Source: Bacteroidota bacterium
GTDB taxonomy: Bacteria > Bacteroidota > Bacteroidia > B-17B0 > Aurantibacillaceae
Assembly: GCA_020403265.1 (NCBI GenBank)
Contig: JADBXZ010000044.1
Coordinates: 53,330 to 117,329 of the forward strand
Reading direction: 5' to 3'
DNA length: 64,000 nt
The notes under the pieces were generated by a model that was not told the DNA's origin, made no database searches, and saw only the letters and a list, made by a program, of their open reading frames with translations. The translations under genes and the position numbers were made by a program. The number at the start of each line of letters is the position of its first letter. Positions within the stretch are counted from its first letter, which is position 1. This document shows positions 53,873 to 61,795 of this stretch, piece by piece.

Positions 53873-55006
53873 TTAAAGTTTTTTCAGTTCGTTTTTAATG
53901 AAGTTTTCTAATTGTTTTTTACTTGGCAAGGCAACGGCATATTTTGATACAAATACTTTTTCGCTAATACCTGTGGTTGTGTACTCTACCAGAGCTTTGT
54001 TTTTATTAGTTACCATTAAAATACCAATAGGTGGGTTATCGCCTTTTTCTTTAAAATTTTTATTATAAAAATTAACATAAGCTTTAAGTTGTGAGGCATG
54101 TGCATGGTTAAACTCGTCTACCTTTAATTCAATAATCACATGGCATTTAAGTATACGGTGATAAAACACCATGTCTACAAAAAAATATTCATCGCCAATT
54201 AAAATTCGTTTTTGTCGCGCTTCAAAACAAAAACCATTACCCAATTCAATAATAAATTTTTCGAGATGATTAAGCAGTTCGGTTTCTAATTGTGCTTCAT
54301 CAAGTATTTCAGGAACCGGTAATTTTAAAAAATCAAAGAAATAAAAATCTTTAACAGCATCGCCAACTTTAGTTGGTTTTATCTTTTGTTCAATTTGTTG
54401 TAAGCTAAGTTTTTTATTTTTTGCAAGCCCTGTTCTTTCGAAAGAGAGTGTATTTATTGAACGGCGCAATTCACGCACCGATGGGCTGGTTTTAATGATA
54501 AGTAATTCGTAAAAGGTACGTTTGATGTCATCATCTATTTTTATTAACTCGGCTAAATGCGAGAAAGACGCATGATTAAAAAGTAGCGAAAAATGTTGAT
54601 TTTTTGATTTTGAAATAGTTGACGAATTGCCCGCTAGCAATGCGTTTGAAGATGTTTTGAATTCTTGGGACACTGTCCCAAGAATCTTAACATTAGAGGT
54701 GTATTCCAATTCTTGGGACACTGTCCCAAGAATTGAGGGATAGGTTAAATAAAATTGGCGATAGCGCGAAAGCTCTGTAGCAGCAAGGCCTTTGATGTTT
54801 TGTTTAGCAAAACGGATTTCAATTTTTTGTAATAAATTTTTGCCGTATTGCGCCCGATCTTTACCCTTTTGTTCAAACTCAACAATATAATAACCAATAA
54901 GCCAGTTGCGCAAGGTAATGTGCTTGTTAATGGCATTAACAGCAGATTGCTCAAGGCTTGTATGCGTATTGTAAATAGATTGTATTAATAATTTAAAATT
55001 CATCAT
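53873..55006 (-). CDS. DUF1016/YhcG-type PD-(D/E)XK nuclease
   Basis: A 377-residue protein with an N-terminal DUF1016 domain (TLRNWLIGYYIVEFEQKGKD then FAKQNIKGLAATELSRYRQF) and a C-terminal PD-(D/E)XK domain with the catalytic run EYFFVDMVFYHRILKCHVII followed by ELK. Such nucleases are frequent neighbours of type I systems. Residues about 93-130 hold two copies of ILGTVSQE within a stretch absent from the family outline. The underlying DNA is two long perfect palindromes (54661-54685, 54707-54735). It is one base from hsdR. Confidence 0.88.
   Translation of the reverse strand: MMNFKLLIQSIYNTHTSLEQSAVNAINKHITLRNWLIGYYIVEFEQKGKDRAQYGKNLLQKIEIRFAKQNIKGLAATELSRYRQFYLTYPSILGTVSQELEYTSNVKILGTVSQEFKTSSNALLAGNSSTISKSKNQHFSLLFNHASFSHLAELIKIDDDIKRTFYELLIIKTSPSVRELRRSINTLSFERTGLAKNKKLSLQQIEQKIKPTKVGDAVKDFYFFDFLKLPVPEILDEAQLETELLNHLEKFIIELGNGFCFEARQKRILIGDEYFFVDMVFYHRILKCHVIIELKVDEFNHAHASQLKAYVNFYNKNFKEKGDNPPIGILMVTNKNKALVEYTTTGISEKVFVSKYAVALPSKKQLENFIKNELKKL
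54661..54735. repeat. Two in-gene palindromes in the DUF1016 nuclease gene
   Basis: 54661-54685 is ATTCTTGGGACA-C-TGTCCCAAGAAT (12-bp arms). 54707-54735 is the same palindrome with 14-bp arms (CAATTCTTGGGACA, one C, complement). Both are in frame and encode repeated ILGTVSQE. Confidence 0.9.
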
Positions 55007-57804
55007 TAAGCTGCTAATAATTTATTAGTTAACACTAAAATTTCGTCAATTTCTGGTTTTGTGAATAAACCGAATATACCATTAGGATGTATAAATGTAA
55101 ATGGAGATTGAATTAAATCGCGTTTCTGTAAGTCGCCTTTTTCTAAAATAAATTTCTTCAACAAATCCATAAACTGCAATTGGCGGCTACTTAAATAACT
55201 GTGTTCTTTTATAAATGTATCAAAGGCTTTGCTCACTGTTTCAGGAAAGGTTTCTAAAACTTCAATGCCCAAAATATGTTTTATGAATTGCGTGAGAGCT
55301 GCTTTACGATGATTGTATACACGACGTAATAAATCAATGGTAATATGCGGGTGTTCGTTATGCAGCTCTTCTGCCAATTGTTCCGATTCAGTATCGCTAA
55401 TAGCATGCCCTAGTTTTAATTTTTGTAAAACAGGATTGCTACTCACTAATTGATTTATTTTTTCTTCAACCAGTTCGCGGTAACGCGCCACGCTTAAAGC
55501 TTCGTGTTGCGGACCAAACTCTACATACTCCTTGGCATACAACTCATCTTTAAAATTAAATTTAGCAGGGCCTAATGGTACAGTAAATGAATCTTTATGT
55601 TTCATTAAAGGAGCCAATTTATCAATGAGCTCATTTAATTTTTCTTCGTTGATGCTTGCCCAAAATTTATTGGTTTGACTTTCTCTTATTAATGATTCTT
55701 GTGAGGCCACTATATTAATAGAAAGCGGTAGCTGAGAAATTTCTTCAACGATGCTTTCTTTAAGTGCTTCAAATTTTTCCTGATCGTTTTCAATATGCGC
55801 AATCGAAACTTCTACAATGTCTTTTTCAAAGCGCATGGCTTTAAAATCAACGCCAGAGATGGTGCGCATTAACGGTTTTACATTTTGGCGTAAAAACTCG
55901 AGTTTACTTTCAGTTAATAAATTCCAAAAATTAGCGTCTTCTAATTGTTGCAAACTATGTTTAGCTTCCATAACCACAACAGAGTTATTTGGAAGTTGAG
56001 AAATTTGTTGCTTTAGCTTTTCGGTTTCTGCAATTACTATTTCAGTTTGATTGTTATCCCGTGCTTTTTCAATTTTATCCACACGCAACCCAAACAAGCG
56101 CACAGGCAAAGGTATTTGCGCTGCTAATTCTTTGCCTTTTGGATTTACTTTAAAGTATTCGAAATTATCCCAGCAATCTAAAACCAGAAACACATCTTTT
56201 TGTATGCACCATGGTTTCATTTTTTTAGGCTCCAACAAACGCGTACCACGCCCAATCATTTGCCAAAACTTAGTATAGGAATATACAGGTTTTGCAAAAA
56301 CTAAATTCACAATTTCACGCACATCAATACCGGTATCGAGCATATCCACACTTATGGCAATGCGCGGAAAATCATTATTAGTAAATTGATCTAACAAACC
56401 ACCTTTACCATGTACACGTGGATCTTCAGATACAATTACTTTTGCTAACTCGCCATGATATTCCGGATACAATGCATTAAATATTTCCTCCATTCGTCTC
56501 GCATGGCCTTTACTCATGCAAAAGAAAATGGTTTTCCCAGGCAATACACCATTCGCATCTTTAATGCTTTCTTCCATAAACTCTCGGACGATGAGTGTAT
56601 TGGTACCTTTATTGATTACGTTTTTTTCTAAATCTGTTCCTTCGTAATTAACTTCTTCAATTTCTTTTCCTTCCAGTATTAATTGTTTTTGGTCTTCTAA
56701 TGAAACTGTGCGTTTATTAATTCCATCTTCCTGAAACTTAGTTTTAATTTTCATGACTTGAAAATTGCATAAGTAAGGAGGAATGTTGTTTACCGCTTCT
56801 TCATACGAATAGGCAAATGATGGTACACCATCTTCGCAATCAAATAATTTAAAGGTGTTATGATCAATTACATCTGTTGGTGTGGCTGTTAAGCCGAGTG
56901 TAATGGTATTAAAATAATCTAATATTTCTCCGTAGGTATTATAAATACTACGATGACTTTCATCTACTACAATCAAATCAAAAAAGTGAGGAGAGAGTGG
57001 TTTTTTTTCATCACGTATCACATTCAACATGGTTGGGTAGGTTGAAACATAAATGCGTCTGTCGGTTGCAATTTCTCTTTCTCCAACTTTAGGCCAACGA
57101 GGCTCATTTGGTAAATGTTCTTTGAAGGCATCCAGCGCTTGACTTTGTAAAGCAATTCTATCTACTAAAAACAAAACGCGCTCGGCCCATCCAGCACGCA
57201 TTAATGCATCTACAAAAGCAATACACGTACGTGTTTTACCGGTACCAGTTGCCATTACCAATAAAAACTGTTTTTTACGTTTCTCTATTCCCTCAAGCAC
57301 AGCACGAATAGAAGCAATTTGATAATCACGTCCTGCAATCTCTGTATTAATTAATTCACCTGTTAGTGGCTTGCGTGCTTTGCGAATGTATTTGTAACGT
57401 TCTAAATCATCACGCGTTGGAAAGCCATATACTTTTTTGGGCGGATAGTTTCCTAAATCCCAAAAGTAGATATCGTGTCCATTGGTGTAAAAACAGAAAG
57501 GCAATTCACCACCGTGTTGCTTCACAATATTTTCGCAATACTGTTTGGCTTGTTCTTTACCGATGTTAGCATCAACTGATGATTTTTTGGCTTCTACAAC
57601 AGCTAATGGTTTTCCATCTTTTCCAAGTAACACATAATCACTGTACTGATGTCCGGCATAGGGTGTAGCTGCTTCGCGGGCCAAAGAGGTATCTACTATA
57701 ATATCGTATTCTAAAACAACCTGAGTAGAGTCGTTTACATTCCATCCCGATTCAGCTAAGCGCTTATCGATGATTTCCTTGCGGGTATGTTGTTCGTTGC
57801 TCAG
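55006..57804 (-). CDS. hsdR: Type I restriction endonuclease subunit HsdR
   Basis: Large restriction/translocase subunit (about 930 residues). The N-terminal PD-(D/E)XK nuclease has GHQYSDYVLLGKDGKPLAVV followed by EAKKS, then SF2 helicase motifs VMATGTGKTRT (Walker A), VVDESHRS (DESH) and QMIGRGTRLLEP, and a C-terminal EcoEI-type domain. The standard start is TTG at 57684, but the frame runs open to 57816 and encodes EQHTRKEIIDKRLAESGWNV, which looks like the conserved family start. No ATG/GTG/TTG lies there, only CTG at 57804 and ATA at 57813. I set the start at CTG. Confidence 0.87.
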   Translation of the reverse strand: MSNEQHTRKEIIDKRLAESGWNVNDSTQVVLEYDIIVDTSLAREAATPYAGHQYSDYVLLGKDGKPLAVVEAKKSSVDANIGKEQAKQYCENIVKQHGGELPFCFYTNGHDIYFWDLGNYPPKKVYGFPTRDDLERYKYIRKARKPLTGELINTEIAGRDYQIASIRAVLEGIEKRKKQFLLVMATGTGKTRTCIAFVDALMRAGWAERVLFLVDRIALQSQALDAFKEHLPNEPRWPKVGEREIATDRRIYVSTYPTMLNVIRDEKKPLSPHFFDLIVVDESHRSIYNTYGEILDYFNTITLGLTATPTDVIDHNTFKLFDCEDGVPSFAYSYEEAVNNIPPYLCNFQVMKIKTKFQEDGINKRTVSLEDQKQLILEGKEIEEVNYEGTDLEKNVINKGTNTLIVREFMEESIKDANGVLPGKTIFFCMSKGHARRMEEIFNALYPEYHGELAKVIVSEDPRVHGKGGLLDQFTNNDFPRIAISVDMLDTGIDVREIVNLVFAKPVYSYTKFWQMIGRGTRLLEPKKMKPWCIQKDVFLVLDCWDNFEYFKVNPKGKELAAQIPLPVRLFGLRVDKIEKARDNNQTEIVIAETEKLKQQISQLPNNSVVVMEAKHSLQQLEDANFWNLLTESKLEFLRQNVKPLMRTISGVDFKAMRFEKDIVEVSIAHIENDQEKFEALKESIVEEISQLPLSINIVASQESLIRESQTNKFWASINEEKLNELIDKLAPLMKHKDSFTVPLGPAKFNFKDELYAKEYVEFGPQHEALSVARYRELVEEKINQLVSSNPVLQKLKLGHAISDTESEQLAEELHNEHPHITIDLLRRVYNHRKAALTQFIKHILGIEVLETFPETVSKAFDTFIKEHSYLSSRQLQFMDLLKKFILEKGDLQKRDLIQSPFTFIHPNGIFGLFTKPEIDEILVLTNKLLAA

Positions 57805-57929
57805 ATTAGTTATATCTTATCAACCCAAATATAAGACTTGCAATTCAAATTTCCATGTTAAAAGGCAATTAAAAAGCTTAGTTACTGGCTGTTGGATTCC
57901 CTTTATTTTTTGTACATTGCCTAAGGATT

Positions 57930-59867
57930 ATGCTGCGCTTTGCTGTTAAATTTTTTGCCCTTGTTTGGTTGCTTTGCTTCTGCGGCTATTGCCCTCCAAT
58001 ACAGGCGCAAACCAAAGCCTGTGAAACCCTTATTGAAAAAGCCAACAGCATTTACAGTTCCAACCCCGATTCTTCTTTTGCAATCAGTCAACAAGCCCTG
58101 CAATGCGCCACGGCCAACAACGATAGTTTACAACTGGCTAATGCGTTAGCGCAAATTGGGCGTTACCAATTACTCAAATCAAACCTGCACGAATCAGAAA
58201 CATCCTTAAACAAAGCCCTTACTATTTTTAATCGCTTCAATGAAAAAAAAGGCATTGCCTACGTTTATAAACTCAAAGCGATTTTACAAGGTAGGTTGCA
58301 CAACAACAAAGGCGCCATTGAGTTTGCCGAGCAAGCCGTGGCTCTTTATGAAGAAACAAAATCAGAAGACGGAATAATTGCTTCACTTCTAAACTTAACC
58401 AATTACTATCTTGATGAAAAGGACACCAACAAGTTACGCATAACATTCGAACGCCTTGAGCAACTGTTGAAGAATAAACCACCAAATAATCAATACTATT
58501 ATTATCAGAATAAATCCAAGTATTGGATGTTGTTGCAGCGGTATAGTTTAGCAGATAAAATGTTGCGTGTAGCCTATACCATTGCCTCCAATGAAAACAT
58601 GATTGACAGCAAAGCCACCATTACCATGATTAGAGGCCGGAATTACAGGTACATGAACAAGTTACCGGAGTCTGAAAAAATATTGTTGGAAAGTGAAACC
58701 ATTTGTAAAGCCAATCAACTTAACCACGAATTAGTAGAAACCTACACAGAGCTGGTAGAAACCTATAAACAAATGGGAAACTACAAAGCAGCACTCACTT
58801 ATTTTGATACCTTAACAAAAATCAACAACTCCATTATTAACCTTGAAAAGGTTAATGAAATTGCTCAACTCGAAAAAAAATTACTTGAAACCGAAAAGCA
58901 AAAAGAGATTGATTTTGAGAAAGAAAAAACCAGCGCTGCCCTCGGGAAAAATAAAAAACTCCTCACCTCCCTCCTACTCATTACCATTTTACTGGTCATT
59001 TCTGTTTACCTGTTTATCCGAACTCGTAAATTAAAAAACAACATCCACGAAAAAAGTGTTTTGATTGAACAAAAAGCCGCTGAACTGGCCTCACGCCAAA
59101 AAGAAATTGTGGACTCTATTAACTACGCTAAAAAAATTCAATATGCCTTATTGGCCAACCGGCAATTTATTGCAGAGCACCTAAAAGACAATTTTATTTT
59201 TTTTAAACCCAAAGCCATTGTAAGTGGCGACTTTTATTGGGCAGCTTCTGTAAATGCAATTAATGAAAACGGCACTGCGCAAGAATTATTTTACCTGGCT
59301 GTTTGCGATTCAACCGGACACGGTGTTCCGGGGGCATTTATGAGTTTATTAAGCATTGGCTTTTTAAGTGAAGCCGTGAATGAAAAACACCTTCAAAAAC
59401 CCAACGAAATTTTTGATTACGTGAGACAACGGATTATCAGCAGCATGTCGGCTGAAGATCAAAAAGACGGTTTTGACGGTGTTTTAATTTGCGTCAATAA
59501 AATTAGCGGTGAACTAACTTACGCTGCTGCCAACAACCAACCTGTTTTAATTGAAAACAATGAACTGACTGAATTAGGTGCGGATAAAATGCCGGTGGGG
59601 CTCGGCGAGCGCAAAGAGCATTTTACGCTGAGGCATATTAATGCAAAACCCGGCAGCATGCTCTACCTGTATACCGATGGTTTTGCAGATCAATTTGGCG
59701 GCCCAAAAGGCAAAAAGTTTAAATACAAACAATTGAATGAACTGTTAATTAAGCATCACATTAAACCGCTCAATGAACAACAAAACTCTTTAAGCGAAAC
59801 CTTTGAAAACTGGAAAGGCGATTTAGAGCAAGTGGATGATGTGTGTGTGATTGGTATCAAAATCTAA
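57930..59867 (+). CDS. TPR sensor with SpoIIE-type protein phosphatase domain
   Basis: A 645-residue protein: signal peptide (ends PPIQAQ), TPRs (about 50-300), coiled coil, one membrane span LLTSLLLITILLVISVYLFI (about 345-364), linker SINYAKKIQYALLAN and a cytoplasmic SpoIIE/PP2C phosphatase with CDSTGHGVPGAFM, DGFDGVLICVN and YTDGFADQFGG. It should dephosphorylate a Ser/Thr-phosphorylated regulator, such as an anti-sigma antagonist, in response to a periplasmic signal. The phosphatase half is very similar to that at 61796. Confidence 0.9.
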   Translation: MLRFAVKFFALVWLLCFCGYCPPIQAQTKACETLIEKANSIYSSNPDSSFAISQQALQCATANNDSLQLANALAQIGRYQLLKSNLHESETSLNKALTIFNRFNEKKGIAYVYKLKAILQGRLHNNKGAIEFAEQAVALYEETKSEDGIIASLLNLTNYYLDEKDTNKLRITFERLEQLLKNKPPNNQYYYYQNKSKYWMLLQRYSLADKMLRVAYTIASNENMIDSKATITMIRGRNYRYMNKLPESEKILLESETICKANQLNHELVETYTELVETYKQMGNYKAALTYFDTLTKINNSIINLEKVNEIAQLEKKLLETEKQKEIDFEKEKTSAALGKNKKLLTSLLLITILLVISVYLFIRTRKLKNNIHEKSVLIEQKAAELASRQKEIVDSINYAKKIQYALLANRQFIAEHLKDNFIFFKPKAIVSGDFYWAASVNAINENGTAQELFYLAVCDSTGHGVPGAFMSLLSIGFLSEAVNEKHLQKPNEIFDYVRQRIISSMSAEDQKDGFDGVLICVNKISGELTYAAANNQPVLIENNELTELGADKMPVGLGERKEHFTLRHINAKPGSMLYLYTDGFADQFGGPKGKKFKYKQLNELLIKHHIKPLNEQQNSLSETFENWKGDLEQVDDVCVIGIKI

Positions 59868-59895
59868 AAAATGAATCAGAAACCCATCAAATAAA

Positions 59896-59923
59896 AAAAC
59901 CGAAGTGCAACATCTTCGGTTTT
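59896..59923 (+). terminator. Terminator hairpin after the TPR-SpoIIE gene
   Basis: AAAACCGAAG and CTTCGGTTTT form a stem around an 8-base loop, followed by T-rich DNA. The remaining 59924-60277 region shows a small palindrome (GGCAGGAAATCTGCC) but no gene that I can support. Confidence 0.8.
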
Positions 59924-60277
59924 TAATTTTCCCGTATCCCGATAGTGCTTAAATCTTATCGTCGGTTAATGGTGTTTAGTGTCGGATCAAAATTAAGCGC
60001 CATTTATTATCCTAACGTTAACAAATCACTACCGGAATAGCTTGTTTTTTTTGTTTTAACAAATACTTTCCAACAAACTATTACTTCTGTTAATAGTTAT
60101 TCACTATTCTTAATTAATGTGTCAATTACTTCTTAATGGATACTGTAATTTATACACCAACATTTAATTCGATAGGCACGTACTTGTTAAAACTATAATT
60201 AACGCGGCAGGAAATCTGCCAAAACAGTCAGGAGCTTGCTTGCGAATCCACTAATGGTTTTTAAAAGGCATAGATCA

Positions 60278-60598
60278 TCACTTTGTTTCTGAAAATGTTT
60301 GATTTCCTGAATTCATAGGCGACCTAAATCCACGCTTATAACACTGTGCGTGTGTTTGATTCATTTTAATTTTATAAGCTTCGTACTCCTCCTCACTCAT
60401 GCTTCTTATTCTGTCAGTATAGGCTACCTGCAGCATAGGTTTAGCATACCAGAATACCCTTCGCCAAAAAAGCATTCTCATGACAGCCCCAATAATGAAA
60501 AACAAAGCCACTATTTTTAATGTCAAAAATGGGGCAAAAAATAGGGCAGTACCTAAGACAACACCACCAATTACAAATTTTAAAATTTTCCGTTTCAT
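60278..60598 (-). CDS. Small membrane protein, sigma-factor operon
   Basis: A 106-residue protein with a hydrophobic region (about 8-45) and a short charged tail bearing IRSMSEEEYEAYKIKMNQTH. Its tail resembles that of the next protein (MSEEEREEFKARLKERYGKH), so the two may be related. Function unknown. It is the last gene after the ECF sigma factor and the 110-aa protein. An anti-sigma or stress-sensor role is possible but not shown. Confidence 0.65.
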   Translation of the reverse strand: MKRKILKFVIGGVVLGTALFFAPFLTLKIVALFFIIGAVMRMLFWRRVFWYAKPMLQVAYTDRIRSMSEEEYEAYKIKMNQTHAQCYKRGFRSPMNSGNQTFSETK

Positions 60599-60681
60599 GT
60601 TAATTTATATTTAATTGTTTACAAGTAGGAAGACGAAACCATTAATCATTTACTTTAATGAATGCTAACATTTTAGGTTCC

Positions 60682-61014
60682 TTAACAGTTATGTTTTCCA
60701 TAACGCTCTTTCAACCGCGCTTTAAATTCTTCACGTTCCTCTTCGCTCATGGCCTCAAATTTTTCTTTCCAACGTTTGCCTGTTCTATTTTGATATCCGC
60801 CATTCATTTTAAATCCACCGAACAACAATTTGCATAAAACAAGTAAGCCCAAGGCCTGCCAAAATCCAAGCCGACCGACCTTAAGCAAATCAGGTATTAT
60901 AGCGTTCCATAAAAGCATTACTATATAGCCAATGGCAGCAATCCCTGCTGCAGCTAATATACCCATGCCAACTCCTTTGGCAATTTTTTTTGGCAATGTT
61001 GATGTATTAATCAT
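60682..61014 (-). CDS. Small membrane protein downstream of the ECF sigma factor
   Basis: A 110-residue protein with two likely membrane spans (about 15-38 and 50-67) and a cytoplasmic-type tail FEAMSEEEREEFKARLKERY. It begins 11 nt after the sigma factor stop, a position where anti-sigma factors are often encoded. No zinc-anti-sigma (HxxxCxxC) motif is present, so this is only a guess. Similar tail to the 106-aa protein downstream. Confidence 0.65.
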   Translation of the reverse strand: MINTSTLPKKIAKGVGMGILAAAGIAAIGYIVMLLWNAIIPDLLKVGRLGFWQALGLLVLCKLLFGGFKMNGGYQNRTGKRWKEKFEAMSEEEREEFKARLKERYGKHNC

Positions 61015-61025
61015 AGTAAATTTAT

Positions 61026-61607
61026 TTAGGTTTTGATAAATTCGTTATAAAGTGTACTTAATCGTTTTCGTAAATGTTTTACGGCATACCCCTTTCTGCT
61101 AATAATGGTTTTTAAATTTTCACCCACACTATCAGCAATACTTTGCAAACTTTCTTCCTCTAATTCGTTTCTCACAAACACCTCTTTTTGATTGGCAGGT
61201 AATTCATCTAGTGCTTTCAGTAGCTCGTTCCAAAACAAATTTTTGAATTGTTTTAATTCAGGTTGTTGCTCGTCATCAGAAAGTAAAATAGATTTAAAAC
61301 TAAACTCACCGTCTTCATTTTCATACTGTAAATCTTCAATAGAATCCACTCGACGCTTACGGTAAAAATCCGTAACAAGGTTTCGCGCTACCCGGTATAA
61401 CCAACCACTCACACTTTCAACCTCATCTAAATTGGAAAGCTGCGAAAACCTATACCATACATCCTGCAGCAAATCTTCGGCATCTTCGGTTGTGTTTACC
61501 TTTGAACGGATGAATCCAAATAACTTTTGGCCATACAATTTAATGGAATTCGCTAAATTACTACGTTTAGTATCTGTCATCAGTTCAACTTTTGATAGGG
61601 CCTCCAT
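61026..61607 (-). CDS. ECF-type RNA polymerase sigma factor
   Basis: A 193-residue sigma-70 family protein of the extracytoplasmic function type. Region 2 is LFGFIRSKVNTTEDAEDLLQ (about 32-51) with WLYRVARNLVTDFYRKRR, and region 4 is LPANQKEVFVRNELEEESLQ then the HTH SIADSVGENLKTIISRKGYA (about 154-173). An internal Met at residue 10 is an alternative start. It heads an operon with two small membrane proteins. Signal and regulon unknown. Confidence 0.9.
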   Translation of the reverse strand: MEALSKVELMTDTKRSNLANSIKLYGQKLFGFIRSKVNTTEDAEDLLQDVWYRFSQLSNLDEVESVSGWLYRVARNLVTDFYRKRRVDSIEDLQYENEDGEFSFKSILLSDDEQQPELKQFKNLFWNELLKALDELPANQKEVFVRNELEEESLQSIADSVGENLKTIISRKGYAVKHLRKRLSTLYNEFIKT

Positions 61608-61795
61608 GCTAAAGGTAGACGAATAAGTAGTTAATTTACTTTATGCAACACTAGAAATGTTTAGTAAATTGAAAATCAACAAAATACAGCACGTTTAGCT
61701 AGATTAAATCCCCTTGAATTAAAACCAAAAAGCGACCTGGACAGATTTAACTTAATATCCGGTGACGAAGACTTTTTTATTTTTAACTTAACAGA

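Noticed and set aside
45904..57929. A third attachment-site copy that would make the defence island part of a composite element
   Set aside because: I looked for TTTTGTATCGGAAAGTA near 57.8 kb and found no further copy; only short T-rich matches.
59924..60277. Possible small gene or RNA in the long gap
   Set aside because: Only a short palindrome and AT-rich sequence are visible, with no promoter-terminator pair or conserved core.
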